A DNA stretch of 44,360 nt from a virus. Each line of letters starts with the position of its first letter. Position 1 is the stretch's first letter. A model generated the notes under the pieces. It saw only the letters and a list, made by a program, of their open reading frames with translations, ran no database searches and was not told the DNA's origin. A program made the position numbers and the translations under genes. The stretch lies in the IMG/VR virus record IMGVR_UViG_3300042448_003117, positions 1-44,360 of that record, one strand, 5' to 3'. Of this stretch, positions 32,806 to 40,792 are shown piece by piece.

Positions 32806-33152
32806 GCGGCCCTCCCTGGCAGAGGCGGTGCGGGATGGCTGCCGCTATCCAGGCGTTGCGCCAACGCGTCCTGATAGGCGGTGACGATTACCTCCAGCAG
32901 CGTCAGCCATTCGGCATCGCTCAGCACCGCAAGATCGGTCTTGCCGATGCTCTCCAGATACTCGCCCGCCATGGGGCTCGCGGCCTGGATGGCGGCGATT
33001 TCGTGTTCATCGGGATCAATCACGCCCCACCTCCGACGCATGGCATGCATGCAGCGCATGGAGCAGACCCAGCGCGGAGCGCCGGTCTTGCGCCGCGGAT
33101 CGAACCAGCCAAAGCAGCGCGTAGTGCGCAGGCGACAGGCAGCGCATTTCAA
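32802..33152 (-). CDS. Small cysteine-motif protein, DUF6511-type
   Basis: A 116-aa protein starting at TTG within TTGA overlapping the helicase stop; relatives I recall begin MKC, which supports this start. Cysteines in 'MKCAACRLRTTRCFGWFDP' and 'WVCSMRCMHAM' suggest a zinc knuckle. The remainder includes 'EHEIAAIQAASPMAGEYLESIGKTDLAVLSDAEWLTLLEVIVTAY', the segment I associate with DUF6511. It lies between helicase and primase, so an accessory replication role is plausible. Confidence 0.65.
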   Translation of the reverse strand: MKCAACRLRTTRCFGWFDPRRKTGAPRWVCSMRCMHAMRRRWGVIDPDEHEIAAIQAASPMAGEYLESIGKTDLAVLSDAEWLTLLEVIVTAYQDALAQRLDSGSHPAPPLPGRAA

Positions 33153-35785
33153 ATGAACCTCACTGCAGTGATTTCGGTGTATTGGCCGGTGGGCCGGACT
33201 TGGATGGCGATGGGGCGGCGCAGATGCTGCTGTTGGGCCAGCGCCTCATTCACCGTCATGGGCGGCGGCAGATTGCCCGCACGACGCCGCCACCAGGACA
33301 GCGCCTTGTCGCGGGGAAATCCGGTGTGCTCGAAGCAAACCCATTCGCTGTGCTGGATAAGGCCGCATTCATAGGTGACGCGCAGCGACGCCGGCTTGCC
33401 GGCCTTTTCATGCCGCGAGTAGCCAATATCCGTGACATCGCACCAGGCTGCCTGGATCTGCGTCGACAGCAGCGCGTCCGACGCTGCCTTCGGCGCCACC
33501 TTCACCACCGGCGGTGGGAATTCATAATCGCACTCAACGCAATGCCGCGCGCTCGCGTGGTTGATGGTTTTGCATTCGGGGCAGGTTTTGATCGGCGCCT
33601 TACCGTCCTCTGCGGGTTCCTTTTTGCGACCATCCACGGTGTCTATCGGGCCGTGCCGCGCGGTGTTGCCGGCGAAGTCCAGCACCAGGCAGTCATCCTT
33701 GCCCTCGGCAAGGCGCGTGCCGCGACCAACCATCTGGACATAGAGCCCGACGCTCTTTGTCGGGCGCAGCAGCGCGATCAGATCAGTGCCCGGCGCATCA
33801 AAGCCGGTGGTGAGCACATTGGCGTTGGTGACGCAGCGCAGCCTTCCGGCCTTGAATGCGGTCAGGATGCCATCGCGTTCGGGCCCGGGTGTGTCGCCCG
33901 TGACTGTCTCGGCGCTGATGCCGTGCTCGCGGATCGCGTCCCGCACATGGCGCGCATGGGCAACGCCCGAGCAGAACACCAGCCAGGATCCGCGGTCAGC
34001 TCCGTGCTCGACAATTTCGGCCACAGCGGCGCGCGTGACCTCATCGCGATCAACTGCGGCCTCAAGGTCCTTGGCGATGAATTCGCCGCCGCGCGTGCCA
34101 ACACCACCGACATCAAGCTGGGTCGTGGTCTGCTTCGGGACGACCGGGCAGAGATAGCCTTGCTGGATCATCTCCAACACCGGCACCTCATAGGCAATGT
34201 CGGTAAAAAGCCGATCCTCGCCCTCGTGCAACAGGCCGCTATCCAGCCGGTAAGGTGTAGCGGTGAAGCCAACCACCTTGGTGAGGCCGGCATTGATCTC
34301 CTTGAGTTGCGTGAGAAAGCGGCGATACATGCCGCTGTCATTGCGGCCGAGCAGATGGGCTTCATCGATCAGCACCAGATCGCAGCGCTGCACCTTGTAT
34401 GCGTGGCGGTGGATGGATTGAATGCCGGCAAAGAGGATCTGCGCGTGAATGTCGCGCCGCGACAACCCAGCCGAATAGATACCGGCTGGTGCATCAGGCC
34501 AGCCGCGCAGCAGCGCCATGAAGTTTTGCTGGATCAGCTCCTTCACATGGGTGAGGACCAGAACACGAGTGTCGCCATAGGCGGCGATCGCCTCCTGCGT
34601 GAATCCTGCGATGCAGAGGCTTTTGCCCGTATTGTGATGAACAGTGAAATCGGCAGTCAAATAGAGATGATTGCCATCAAGCGAGAAGCCATAGAAAAGG
34701 CCCTCCGGCAGCGGTTGTAAATCGAAACCGGTGACCAGCGGGTTCTTCTTTTGGCGGCGCGGCGCAGCACGTTTCCGTACGACGCGGGTCGGGATCATAT
34801 CTGTGTGGCCGGAGATAGTCACACGCCAGTATGTGCCGCCAACGCCGTTCTGATCGAATTTCTGGCAGGGCACGCATGACGCGCAAAGGCCGAGGCTACG
34901 GGCAACAAAAGTGGTGTCCCTAGCCAGCTGCTCTGACTTGCTGATGTAGTCAAAGCCAGTCCCACCGAAAAGGTGACCATCAGTATCGAGTAGGCCAGCC
35001 AGAACCTCTAAGCGAACATCACGGCTACCCACCTTGTAGCACTCGGGAATGAACTTCTCCGAAGCGTCGTGACCGGCAAGGCCAAGCTCACGGAGGATGG
35101 CTTTCACGCGGTTGGGCTTTCCACGCTGAGCGAGGGTATTTGAAAACACAACCCCCCAGCAGGTACCGCGGCTATTCTCCCGCGCCCTGTAGTGAAGCCC
35201 GTATCGTTCCATCTCAGCCCAGAGGCCGTCGAGTACTTCTATATCCGGGTTGCTGACCGCCACACCATGCGTCAGGCATCCATCACCGAGCAGCACACCA
35301 AGCGCCCAGGGATCAAACGGCGGTGCCGGGCGGACCGGGAAGTCTACGGCAACCCGCCGCAGCTTCCGAAGGTGACGCCATGATTTCGACTTTGTGATAT
35401 ATTCACGGATGGAGATATTATCGATCCTGCTGCCATCTTGAGTGCAGCGATAGGGCTTTCCTTCATTGGTTGTCGCAAGAGACAGAATGTGGCCCTCGTT
35501 GACGGCGAAGGCATGACCGCCACGCTTCGGGGTTACTTGCCACATACGCTCGTGGCCGCGGGCCAGCTGCAGAACGCGACGTGGTTTACTGTCTGGCCCC
35601 ATGAGCAGGTCACCTGGCACCACGTCTTCGACCGATTTTGTAGAACCGTCATGCATCAGGATCAGAGTCCCAGCCGCATGGCAGCCGGTTGGGAGCACGA
35701 CCAGCGGATTTCCTGCGCTGGCGGAGAAATATTCGTATAGCGCCTCGATGGCCGAGCGCTGATAGGGGCGGAGGGAGAGGGTCAA
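33149..35785 (-). CDS. Superfamily II DEAH helicase interrupted by an intein
   Basis: An 878-aa precursor starting at TTG in a TTGA overlap; 'LRPYQRSAIEALYEYF' immediately matches the Q-like motif of phage SF2 helicases, fixing the start. The Walker A is split: LPTG (31-34) then an intein (35-385), then TGKS (386-389); spliced, it reads LPTGTGKS. Motif II is DEAH (474-477) in 'LVLIDEAHLLG', motif III 'GFTATPYR', motif VI region 'GLYVQMVGRGTRL'. A Cys4 site ('CPECKTINHASARHCVECDYEF') lies near the C-terminus. The mature extein is 527 aa and should unwind DNA during replication or recombination. Activity is expected only after splicing. Confidence 0.93.
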   Translation of the reverse strand: MTLSLRPYQRSAIEALYEYFSASAGNPLVVLPTGCHAAGTLILMHDGSTKSVEDVVPGDLLMGPDSKPRRVLQLARGHERMWQVTPKRGGHAFAVNEGHILSLATTNEGKPYRCTQDGSRIDNISIREYITKSKSWRHLRKLRRVAVDFPVRPAPPFDPWALGVLLGDGCLTHGVAVSNPDIEVLDGLWAEMERYGLHYRARENSRGTCWGVVFSNTLAQRGKPNRVKAILRELGLAGHDASEKFIPECYKVGSRDVRLEVLAGLLDTDGHLFGGTGFDYISKSEQLARDTTFVARSLGLCASCVPCQKFDQNGVGGTYWRVTISGHTDMIPTRVVRKRAAPRRQKKNPLVTGFDLQPLPEGLFYGFSLDGNHLYLTADFTVHHNTGKSLCIAGFTQEAIAAYGDTRVLVLTHVKELIQQNFMALLRGWPDAPAGIYSAGLSRRDIHAQILFAGIQSIHRHAYKVQRCDLVLIDEAHLLGRNDSGMYRRFLTQLKEINAGLTKVVGFTATPYRLDSGLLHEGEDRLFTDIAYEVPVLEMIQQGYLCPVVPKQTTTQLDVGGVGTRGGEFIAKDLEAAVDRDEVTRAAVAEIVEHGADRGSWLVFCSGVAHARHVRDAIREHGISAETVTGDTPGPERDGILTAFKAGRLRCVTNANVLTTGFDAPGTDLIALLRPTKSVGLYVQMVGRGTRLAEGKDDCLVLDFAGNTARHGPIDTVDGRKKEPAEDGKAPIKTCPECKTINHASARHCVECDYEFPPPVVKVAPKAASDALLSTQIQAAWCDVTDIGYSRHEKAGKPASLRVTYECGLIQHSEWVCFEHTGFPRDKALSWWRRRAGNLPPPMTVNEALAQQQHLRRPIAIQVRPTGQYTEITAVRFI
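34631..35683 (-). mobile_element. Intein with LAGLIDADG homing endonuclease
   Basis: A 351-residue in-frame insertion, Cys35-Asn385 of the helicase precursor. Splicing blocks are visible: block A 'CHAAGTLILMHDGSTKSVED', block B-like 'MWQVTPKRGGHAFAVNEGHILSL' with His, block F 'GLFYGFSLDGNHLYLTADF' and block G ending VHHN followed by Thr386 as the +1 nucleophile. Two dodecapeptides of a LAGLIDADG (DOD) endonuclease are present: 'LGVLLGDGCL' and 'LAGLLDTDGHL', each with the acidic residue. The element looks complete and active in both functions. Insertion in the P-loop is a classic intein site. Confidence 0.93.
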
Positions 35786-36405
35786 CGTTGCGCCCCTTCC
35801 ATTCCATCCTCAAGGAGCGGCGCGCAGCGCCGGCGCAGATCGAGCCTCGGGGCCGAAAGTAGAAGCTGGGACCGGAGCACGATCTGCCGCACTCGGTTCT
35901 TGCTGATATTGAACGATTGTCCGATGTCTTCGAATGTTTGTGGCGCGTCGCCATTCAATCCGAAATACATCTGCATGATGCGCTGCTCGCGCGGGCGCAG
36001 GGTGGCCAGCGCGGCGTCGAGCGCACTGACGGCGTCGCCCACGGAGATCGCTCGTTCCGGATCGTAGGCAATTGAGGTGGTCGCGCTACCAACAAGTGCC
36101 GGTAGATCCTCTGCGTCGACTTCCCGCGTAACGCGGTTGGTATCCAGCGCCCGTCGTATGAAGGGCGCGGGGAAGAGATCCTCGGGCAGCCTGCATAGCG
36201 TCTTCGAGATGGCGAGGATGCAGCTGCGCCATTCTCCGTCCTGGCGCAGCGGCGCGATCTTGAGTTTCAGGTAGTCGCTGACGCGCGTATAGGAGACGCC
36301 ACTGTCGCGTGCGAGTGCCGCTGCAGTCTCACATCCTGCAGCGCGCATCGCCGTCAGCAGCGCATTGTTTTTGATGGTGACGATCACCAGGAGATCGCGG
36401 TTCAT
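35782..36405 (-). CDS. Sigma-70 region-4-like regulator
   Basis: A 207-aa protein. The N-terminal part has an HTH-like segment ('RAAGCETAAALARDSGVSYTRVSDYLKLK'). Residues of about 125-180 read 'ALATLRPREQRIMQMYFGLNG', then 'TFEDIGQSFNISKNRVRQI', the sigma-70 region 4 pattern that contacts the -35 box. Regions 1-3 are absent, so it is not a full sigma factor; it may bind RNA polymerase or act as a promoter-specific adaptor. It is located in the replication operon with overlaps at both ends (ATGA upstream, TTGA downstream). It is the best candidate for controlling the middle/late switch. Confidence 0.8.
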   Translation of the reverse strand: MNRDLLVIVTIKNNALLTAMRAAGCETAAALARDSGVSYTRVSDYLKLKIAPLRQDGEWRSCILAISKTLCRLPEDLFPAPFIRRALDTNRVTREVDAEDLPALVGSATTSIAYDPERAISVGDAVSALDAALATLRPREQRIMQMYFGLNGDAPQTFEDIGQSFNISKNRVRQIVLRSQLLLSAPRLDLRRRCAPLLEDGMEGAQR

Positions 36406-37502
36406 GCCGCCACCCCCATCGTTACCGCATCTGCCTTGCTGAGCCAGCGACCACCGCGCTCACAGCCTGTGCAGATCAATTCAGCGATATGCGGCCCCTT
36501 GCCGGGCGCCACGAGGAACATGGTGCCGTCGCAGGTAAGGCAGGGGCTTCGCGCGATAACTCTTTGGGATTGCGCTTCCGGCACGCCGTCGCGCCACTCT
36601 GTACCGTCGCGCAGCCGATAGCTTACCCAATCCTCGCCAGCATCCTCCTGCTCACCCGCGATGAAGTCCGGGATAAAGAGATGCGCGACGCAGCCGGCCT
36701 CCTGGTCGCGCCGGCCAAGCTGATGGTCGTGCCGCGCGCAATGCCAGGCGCCGTCATTGGTGGGCGAGGCATGCAGGCAGGATCGGCAATGCCGCTCCGG
36801 CGTTGCACCGTCATGGCAGATCGCGTGATGCTCGCAAAAGCGGCATTGCCACCATGCGGGATCATCACTGATCCGTGCCGGGGGGCGCGGCGCCGCGATG
36901 ATGCGCGCGGCTTTCGCCATGATGCGCAGCGCGGCCTCGGCATCGTAGCGGATGCGTTCCTGGTAGAGCTCATCGGTGTTCTTGTTCACCGCGAGGTAAA
37001 AGGCGCGCTCCAGGCCGGCGAGATGCATGTAACTTTGCATCTGTGCCCAGTGCAGCGGCTTGGCCTTCGCGACGCCATCGCGTTTCAGGGCGAGGAATGA
37101 TTTCTCGCTATGCGTCTTGAACTCACAGACATGCCAGGCGCGGGGCGCTTCGGGAAAACCGATCGCCACCGCATCCATGCTGCCGCCGAAATGCCCGCCC
37201 TCATCGCGTAGCTGCCATTGGCGCCCGGTGGCTGGATCGAGATCCAGCACCGTGACACCGATGCGGCGGAGATCAGCGACAAAGCGTGGCTCCGCCAGAT
37301 TGCCAGTATCAAATAGCCGCAGCAGGCGGCCCGTATGCCTAGCGCGCGTGGTCCAGCGAAAGCCGTACCAGATGGCGCGCTCGCATTCGGTGCCGATCAG
37401 TGACGCGCCCAGATGTTCCCGAAAGCCGTGATCGGCCGCCGCCTCATAGGCGGTGTAGATGGCCGATACGGTGGGCGTTGGTGGGATTGGCAAGCAAACC
37501 AT
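36402..37502 (-). CDS. Cas4/RecB-like PD-(D/E)XK exonuclease
   Basis: A 366-aa protein. 'GGHFGGSMDAVAIGFPEAPRAWHVCEFKTHSEKSF' contains the D...E-x-K active site (Asp in SMDAV; Glu and Lys in CEFKT). 'LHWAQMQSYMHLAGLERAFYLAVNKNTDELYQERI' is the following QxxxY helix of RecB-type nucleases. Several cysteine clusters follow ('CRFCEHHAIC', 'CRSCLHA', 'CLTCDGTM', 'ICTGCERGGRW'), which may hold an Fe-S cluster or zinc. Adjacent to a DUF669 protein and a Sak4-like ATPase, it probably resects DNA for phage recombination. Confidence 0.85.
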   Translation of the reverse strand: MVCLPIPPTPTVSAIYTAYEAAADHGFREHLGASLIGTECERAIWYGFRWTTRARHTGRLLRLFDTGNLAEPRFVADLRRIGVTVLDLDPATGRQWQLRDEGGHFGGSMDAVAIGFPEAPRAWHVCEFKTHSEKSFLALKRDGVAKAKPLHWAQMQSYMHLAGLERAFYLAVNKNTDELYQERIRYDAEAALRIMAKAARIIAAPRPPARISDDPAWWQCRFCEHHAICHDGATPERHCRSCLHASPTNDGAWHCARHDHQLGRRDQEAGCVAHLFIPDFIAGEQEDAGEDWVSYRLRDGTEWRDGVPEAQSQRVIARSPCLTCDGTMFLVAPGKGPHIAELICTGCERGGRWLSKADAVTMGVAA

Positions 37503-37516
37503 GGCAGCCTCCGCGC

Positions 37517-38047
37517 TCAGGTGCGCCGCCAGGGGGGCGTGCTGCCGGTGCCTGGGCGTGCAGCAGGCGGGGGCGTTGTCGCGGGGCGGGGCGGCGGCGC
37601 TGCTTGGCTAGGCGCAACACTGGTGCTCCCTGCTTTGGCGGCGGAATAGCCAGACACCTTGTTCCGCGCCTCGCGGTACACGCCGTATTTGTCGGTACCG
37701 GCAGGCTCGACCTTCAGCGTCACGAACAGCGGTTTGAAGTGAAGCTGCTCGCTGTCGCCGACATGCATCTGGCCCACCGCGTGGCAGATGGCCGACAAGG
37801 TGCGCTGCGCGATCTCCACCGTCTGCTCGTTGCGGTTCACCAGGTTCAGCTGATCGAAGATCTTCCGCCGTGCGGAGGGGCCTTCCAAGATCTCGAAGAC
37901 CAGTTTCAGCAGCTGCCCGTCGCCCGCCTTGGTCGGTGCCATTTCACTCTTGATCAGATGCGCGAGGTATTTGCCGGGCGGCAGTACTTCAAACGGAACG
38001 GCGGGGGCGACTTCCGTCGCATCAAAAGTACCATTGAGGGAGGCCAT
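37517..38047 (-). CDS. DUF669-type single-strand DNA-binding protein candidate
   Basis: A 176-aa protein from ATG 38047, placed 5 nt after the upstream stop. 'SLNGTFDATEVAPAVPFEVLPPGKYLAHLIKSEMAPTKAGDGQLLKLVFEIL' and 'FDQLNLVNRNEQTVEIAQRTLSAICHAVG' match the DUF669 family. A Pro/Ala/Thr-rich tail ends in an acidic-free 'GTGSTPPWRRT'. DUF669 proteins accompany phage recombinases and are thought to bind ssDNA. It lies between the AAA ATPase and the exonuclease, forming a recombination module. Confidence 0.85.
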   Translation of the reverse strand: MASLNGTFDATEVAPAVPFEVLPPGKYLAHLIKSEMAPTKAGDGQLLKLVFEILEGPSARRKIFDQLNLVNRNEQTVEIAQRTLSAICHAVGQMHVGDSEQLHFKPLFVTLKVEPAGTDKYGVYREARNKVSGYSAAKAGSTSVAPSQAAPPPRPATTPPPAARPGTGSTPPWRRT

Positions 38048-38051
38048 GAGA

Positions 38052-38843
38052 TCAGTTCCCTGTTTCTTGGGTGGGGATGACGGAGGCGCTTGGCGCTGCC
38101 GCGTAAAAGGGAATGCCGGCAGCAAGATCGGCCCAAGCGAGAGGGATGGTCTCCTCAAGCCCGAAGCGGTTCTTGGCGAGAAAGGCCGGGCGTTCGATCG
38201 TATGCAGCAGCCGATCGCCACCACTCACGCCGCGCACCACCTTCTTGTTAAAGCCGACATCGGATTTCAGCGTGCTGACGCGATAATTCGCGAACAGCAC
38301 GCCATCGACATGCTCCTGCACCAGAGCAGAGGCACCCTTGTGCAGCTTTGGCTGATAGCGGTCGTAAGGCTCTGTCTCCGGGCTATCAAAGCGCCGGATT
38401 TCTGCATGCGCGATCAGTAGAACGCCCATGCCGCATTCATCGCGGAGTGTATTCACCGCATCCAGAAAGGTCCGCCAGGTATCCAGCGCGGCCTGATAGC
38501 CCTTGCCATAGCCGAAGGCTTCAATATCGCGCTGATTGTGCTGCTGCGCTGTGTGCTGCCAGATCAGCGGTTCCAGCCAATCAAGGCTATCAATGACGAG
38601 CGTCTGGAACTCATGCGCTTCGGAATAGAGGCTACCCAGCGCTTCCATGACGGCGTCAAAGTTGCGCAGCAGCCCAAAGGTTGCGGCATCAATGCGCCCG
38701 AAGCCGTCCTCGGTTTGCAGAAAGATCGGGTTCGGCGCATCCGCGGCAAGCTTCGTTTTGCCGACGCCGGCAACACCATAGATCAGCAGGCGTGGGGGAC
38801 GCGTGTCCCCACCACGACGGAGTGATGCGAGTGAGATAGCCAT
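38052..38843 (-). CDS. Sak4-like AAA/RecA-core ATPase (phage nucleotide-binding protein)
   Basis: A 263-aa protein from ATG 38843, which has AAGGAGG 8 nt upstream (the long frame from 39071 overlaps other small genes and is rejected). Walker A 'LIYGVAGVGKTKLAAD' at about residues 20-35, 'IFLQTEDGFGRID', Walker B 'FQTLVIDSLDWLEPLI' and 'MGVLLIAHAEIRRF' are the AAA_24 / Sak4 pattern. Sak4 proteins are RecA-like single-strand annealing recombinases that work with a partner SSB. The start overlaps the stop of the 58-aa gene upstream. Confidence 0.88.
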   Translation of the reverse strand: MAISLASLRRGGDTRPPRLLIYGVAGVGKTKLAADAPNPIFLQTEDGFGRIDAATFGLLRNFDAVMEALGSLYSEAHEFQTLVIDSLDWLEPLIWQHTAQQHNQRDIEAFGYGKGYQAALDTWRTFLDAVNTLRDECGMGVLLIAHAEIRRFDSPETEPYDRYQPKLHKGASALVQEHVDGVLFANYRVSTLKSDVGFNKKVVRGVSGGDRLLHTIERPAFLAKNRFGLEETIPLAWADLAAGIPFYAAAPSASVIPTQETGN

Positions 38844-39019
38844 TACGCGGCCTCCTTCGCTTCGAGGGCGTAGGAGGCGCGGCCCGTGGCCATCTCGCGC
38901 AACTGCGCCGGTTGGGTGCGATTGCTCATGTGTGTCTCGTTGGAATGGGTGATGTCCGGCTCTGGCTTGCATGGCGACGGCCGGACGGGCGTTGCCATTT
39001 TCATGGGGTTGGGCGTCAT
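38843..39019 (-). CDS. 58-aa microprotein, translationally coupled
   Basis: A 58-codon ORF whose ATG overlaps the stop of the 42-aa gene (ATGA) and whose TAA overlaps the ATPase ATG (TAATG). Two more in-frame ATGs (residues 6, 8) and one at residue 31 exist. The C-terminal part 'LREMATGRASYALEAKEAA' is helical. No family recognised. Overlaps at both ends support that it is translated, at least to couple downstream genes. Confidence 0.5.
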   Translation of the reverse strand: MTPNPMKMATPVRPSPCKPEPDITHSNETHMSNRTQPAQLREMATGRASYALEAKEAA

Positions 39020-39144
39020 GGCAGCACCAGCAGTTCCGCGATCCAGCAGAGCGCGATGAAACCGCCGGCAAAGACAGCGCCGATGGAGAGGCTGCGCAGC
39101 AAGTGGCCGAGGCGACGGAGCCGACGCATGGAACGGCGCGTCAT
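39016..39144 (-). CDS. 42-aa single-span membrane microprotein
   Basis: Begins at an ATG overlapping the nuclease stop (ATGA) and ends overlapping the next ATG. An Arg-rich N-terminus (MTRRSMRRLRRLGHLLRS) is followed by a hydrophobic span 'IGAVFAGGFIALCWIAELLVLP'. That is the topology of a cytoplasmic-anchored inner-membrane peptide. Function unknown; it may be a membrane effector or simply serve translational coupling. Confidence 0.55.
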   Translation of the reverse strand: MTRRSMRRLRRLGHLLRSLSIGAVFAGGFIALCWIAELLVLP

Positions 39145-39491
39145 GACTTCACCTGCGGTGGCGGCAGGCCGCGACCAATCAGTTCCAGCCAGACATGCAG
39201 CGGCACGACCACGAGCGGTGCGGCACGGTCGCGCCAGAGAAACAGCGCATCATGCGTGCCGAGCCAGCGCTCCAGCGTCTTGAAGCCCTCGCCGTCACCG
39301 CGGGCTTTGACTTCGGCGACCAGCGGCGGTTCGGCCGCGCCGCGCGCATAGATGTCGATGTCGGCACCATTGCCGCGATAGTGCGTGGCACCGGATAGCG
39401 GGACACGCTCGGCGGCGATGCCGCTTTGCTTGTGGATCTCCACCAGCGCGCGTTCGCGCCGGAGGCCCTTGTCGCGAGAGGCTTTACCCAT
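39141..39491 (-). CDS. PD-(D/E)XK nuclease, Holliday-junction-resolvase-like
   Basis: A 116-aa protein from ATG 39491; ATG 39503 is an alternative. 'SRDKGLRRERALVEIHKQSGIAAERVPLSGATHYRGNGADIDIY' followed by 'LVAEVKARG' gives the E...D...E-V-K active site of archaeal-type resolvases and related putative PDDEXK endonucleases. 'FKTLERWLGTHDALFLWRD' is the following helix-strand. It would process recombination or replication intermediates. Its start overlaps the HTH gene's end. Confidence 0.8.
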   Translation of the reverse strand: MGKASRDKGLRRERALVEIHKQSGIAAERVPLSGATHYRGNGADIDIYARGAAEPPLVAEVKARGDGEGFKTLERWLGTHDALFLWRDRAAPLVVVPLHVWLELIGRGLPPPQVKS

Positions 39492-39702
39492 GACGCGCAC
39501 CATCTGATGGAGCGGTAGCGCCGGTTGCCTCACGGACTTTCGCTTGCTCAAAAGCGTGAATATCTTCAAGCCGGTAGGCCACGCGGCCGCCCAGTTTCAG
39601 GAACAGGGGGCCCTGACCCAGCCACCGCCAACGCTCGAGTGTGCGGGGGCTTACATTCCAGCGAAGCGCCAGATCATTCTGATTCAAATGCCGCGTAGTC
39701 AT
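39484..39702 (-). CDS. Small HTH protein, AlpA/excisionase-like
   Basis: A 72-aa protein with AAGGAGG 6-7 nt before the ATG. 'LNQNDLALRWNVSPRTLERWRWLGQGPLFLKLGGRVAYRLEDIHAFEQ' is a MerR-type winged helix as in AlpA and Xis proteins. It is the first gene of the early operon, just past the terminator of the accessory pair. It may act as excisionase for the serine recombinase or as an early regulator. Confidence 0.8.
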   Translation of the reverse strand: MTTRHLNQNDLALRWNVSPRTLERWRWLGQGPLFLKLGGRVAYRLEDIHAFEQAKVREATGATAPSDGARHG

Positions 39703-39804
39703 TCGGACCTCCTTCGGCTGCCGAGCAACCGTGAGGGAACCTTGCCTGACCAGGTGGAAGGAGCAGGGAAGGAGGAAGGAAGGAGAAACGGAAGGAGAGC
39801 GTCA

Positions 39805-39836
39805 AAAATGAAAAAGCCGCCTCAAGGGCGGCTTTC
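39805..39836 (-). terminator. Rho-independent terminator of the accessory gene pair
   Basis: On the minus strand AAAGCCGCC (39835-39827) pairs with GGCGGCTTT (39821-39813) around a 5-nt loop and is followed by T-rich sequence (TTCATTTTT). It lies 20 nt after the stop of the 311-aa gene and isolates that transcript from the early phage operon. Confidence 0.85.
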
Positions 39837-39856
39837 GGATAGGGGAAGAGCGTGGA

Positions 39857-40792
39857 TCAGAACTCAATCCAGCAGTTTCCGGCCTTTTCTTTTATGAATT
39901 TGTGCCAATCCGCATTTTTGCTGAAGGCTCTAGCCAGGGAGTTGGTCTTGCCACGCGCTCCAGCATCTTCCAGCACCTGGGAGGTCCGACACACCGCATC
40001 GTTCCGATTATATGCATCCACTAGGATTTTCAGAATTTGGCGGTGCAAATCACCTCGGAAAATGAAGGTCTGATGCCCGATGCGGATTTGCCCATAGTCC
40101 GCTGAATGGCCAATCGGCTTTAGCTGGGACGCTGGTACCATTTTCATGCGCTTGGCGAGAATGATAGGATCAACGCTGATGCTCGCCGCAGCTTCGCCTA
40201 CGTCCCGTAAGGCCACGATCATATGGCCCGGTAAATCCACATCCAAAGCATCTGTGGTTGACGTGATGATAACACGCATACCGACTGCCGGGCGCCTCAA
40301 TGCTAATGCCTCAAGGCTTTTCAAATGCTCCGAGTCAAAAAGCCTTCGAGCAAACCAAACAGATACCGGTTGCCCGCGGCTTTCCAGCTTCACTGAACCA
40401 AGATCCCAGGCTACCTCTGGTATCAACACCTCATCACGCTGCGCTGAACCGCGTTCACAGCGTACAAGAAGCTGCGAAAAGAATATGGGCATCGTCACTT
40501 TGTAGAAAGCAAGGTCTTCTGCTGGTACGGCGGACCATTGGCCCGAACGAGTGAAATAGCCATAGGATTCCTGCTCAGCCGACCACTCCACCCGCACCGG
40601 GTCGTCCTCATAATCATCCATCACAGAAAATATGTCAGTCTGGCCGGTACTCAATAAGAGTTTGGATTCGACCAGCCTCCTGCCAGCTTCGCCGAAGCTG
40701 GCGTGCATCACCGCGCCACTAATCCTACCGGATTTGGTCTCCAGGATTCGCAAAAGCAGATCGACTGCGCCCTTATGTGCGATCAGCGCCAC
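39857..40792 (-). CDS. Hypothetical protein, accessory pair gene 2
   Basis: A 311-aa protein starting at GTG 40792, inside the end of the upstream gene (20-nt overlap). I recognise no named domain over most of it. The N-terminal 200 residues are mixed alpha/beta. The last 80 residues ('YGQIRIGHQTFIFRGDLHRQILKILVDAY', 'SQVLEDAGARGKTNSLARAF') resemble a winged-helix output or DNA-binding domain: strand, helix, helix, wing. There is no signal peptide or membrane span. Overlap with gene 1 implies equimolar, coupled expression and probably a complex. Followed by a strong terminator. Confidence 0.7.
   Translation of the reverse strand: MALIAHKGAVDLLLRILETKSGRISGAVMHASFGEAGRRLVESKLLLSTGQTDIFSVMDDYEDDPVRVEWSAEQESYGYFTRSGQWSAVPAEDLAFYKVTMPIFFSQLLVRCERGSAQRDEVLIPEVAWDLGSVKLESRGQPVSVWFARRLFDSEHLKSLEALALRRPAVGMRVIITSTTDALDVDLPGHMIVALRDVGEAAASISVDPIILAKRMKMVPASQLKPIGHSADYGQIRIGHQTFIFRGDLHRQILKILVDAYNRNDAVCRTSQVLEDAGARGKTNSLARAFSKNADWHKFIKEKAGNCWIEF

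Noticed and set aside
32802-33152. Helicase and primase neighbours suggested a restriction-modification or BREX-like locus with the methyltransferases
   Set aside because: The helicase, PrimPol and small Cys protein form an ordinary phage replication operon; no restriction nuclease, PglZ or BrxC-like gene is present.
33182-34720. A 512-aa plus-strand open frame opposite the helicase
   Set aside because: Antisense to the helicase domains with DEAH and GFTATPYR motifs; its own translation has no family pattern.
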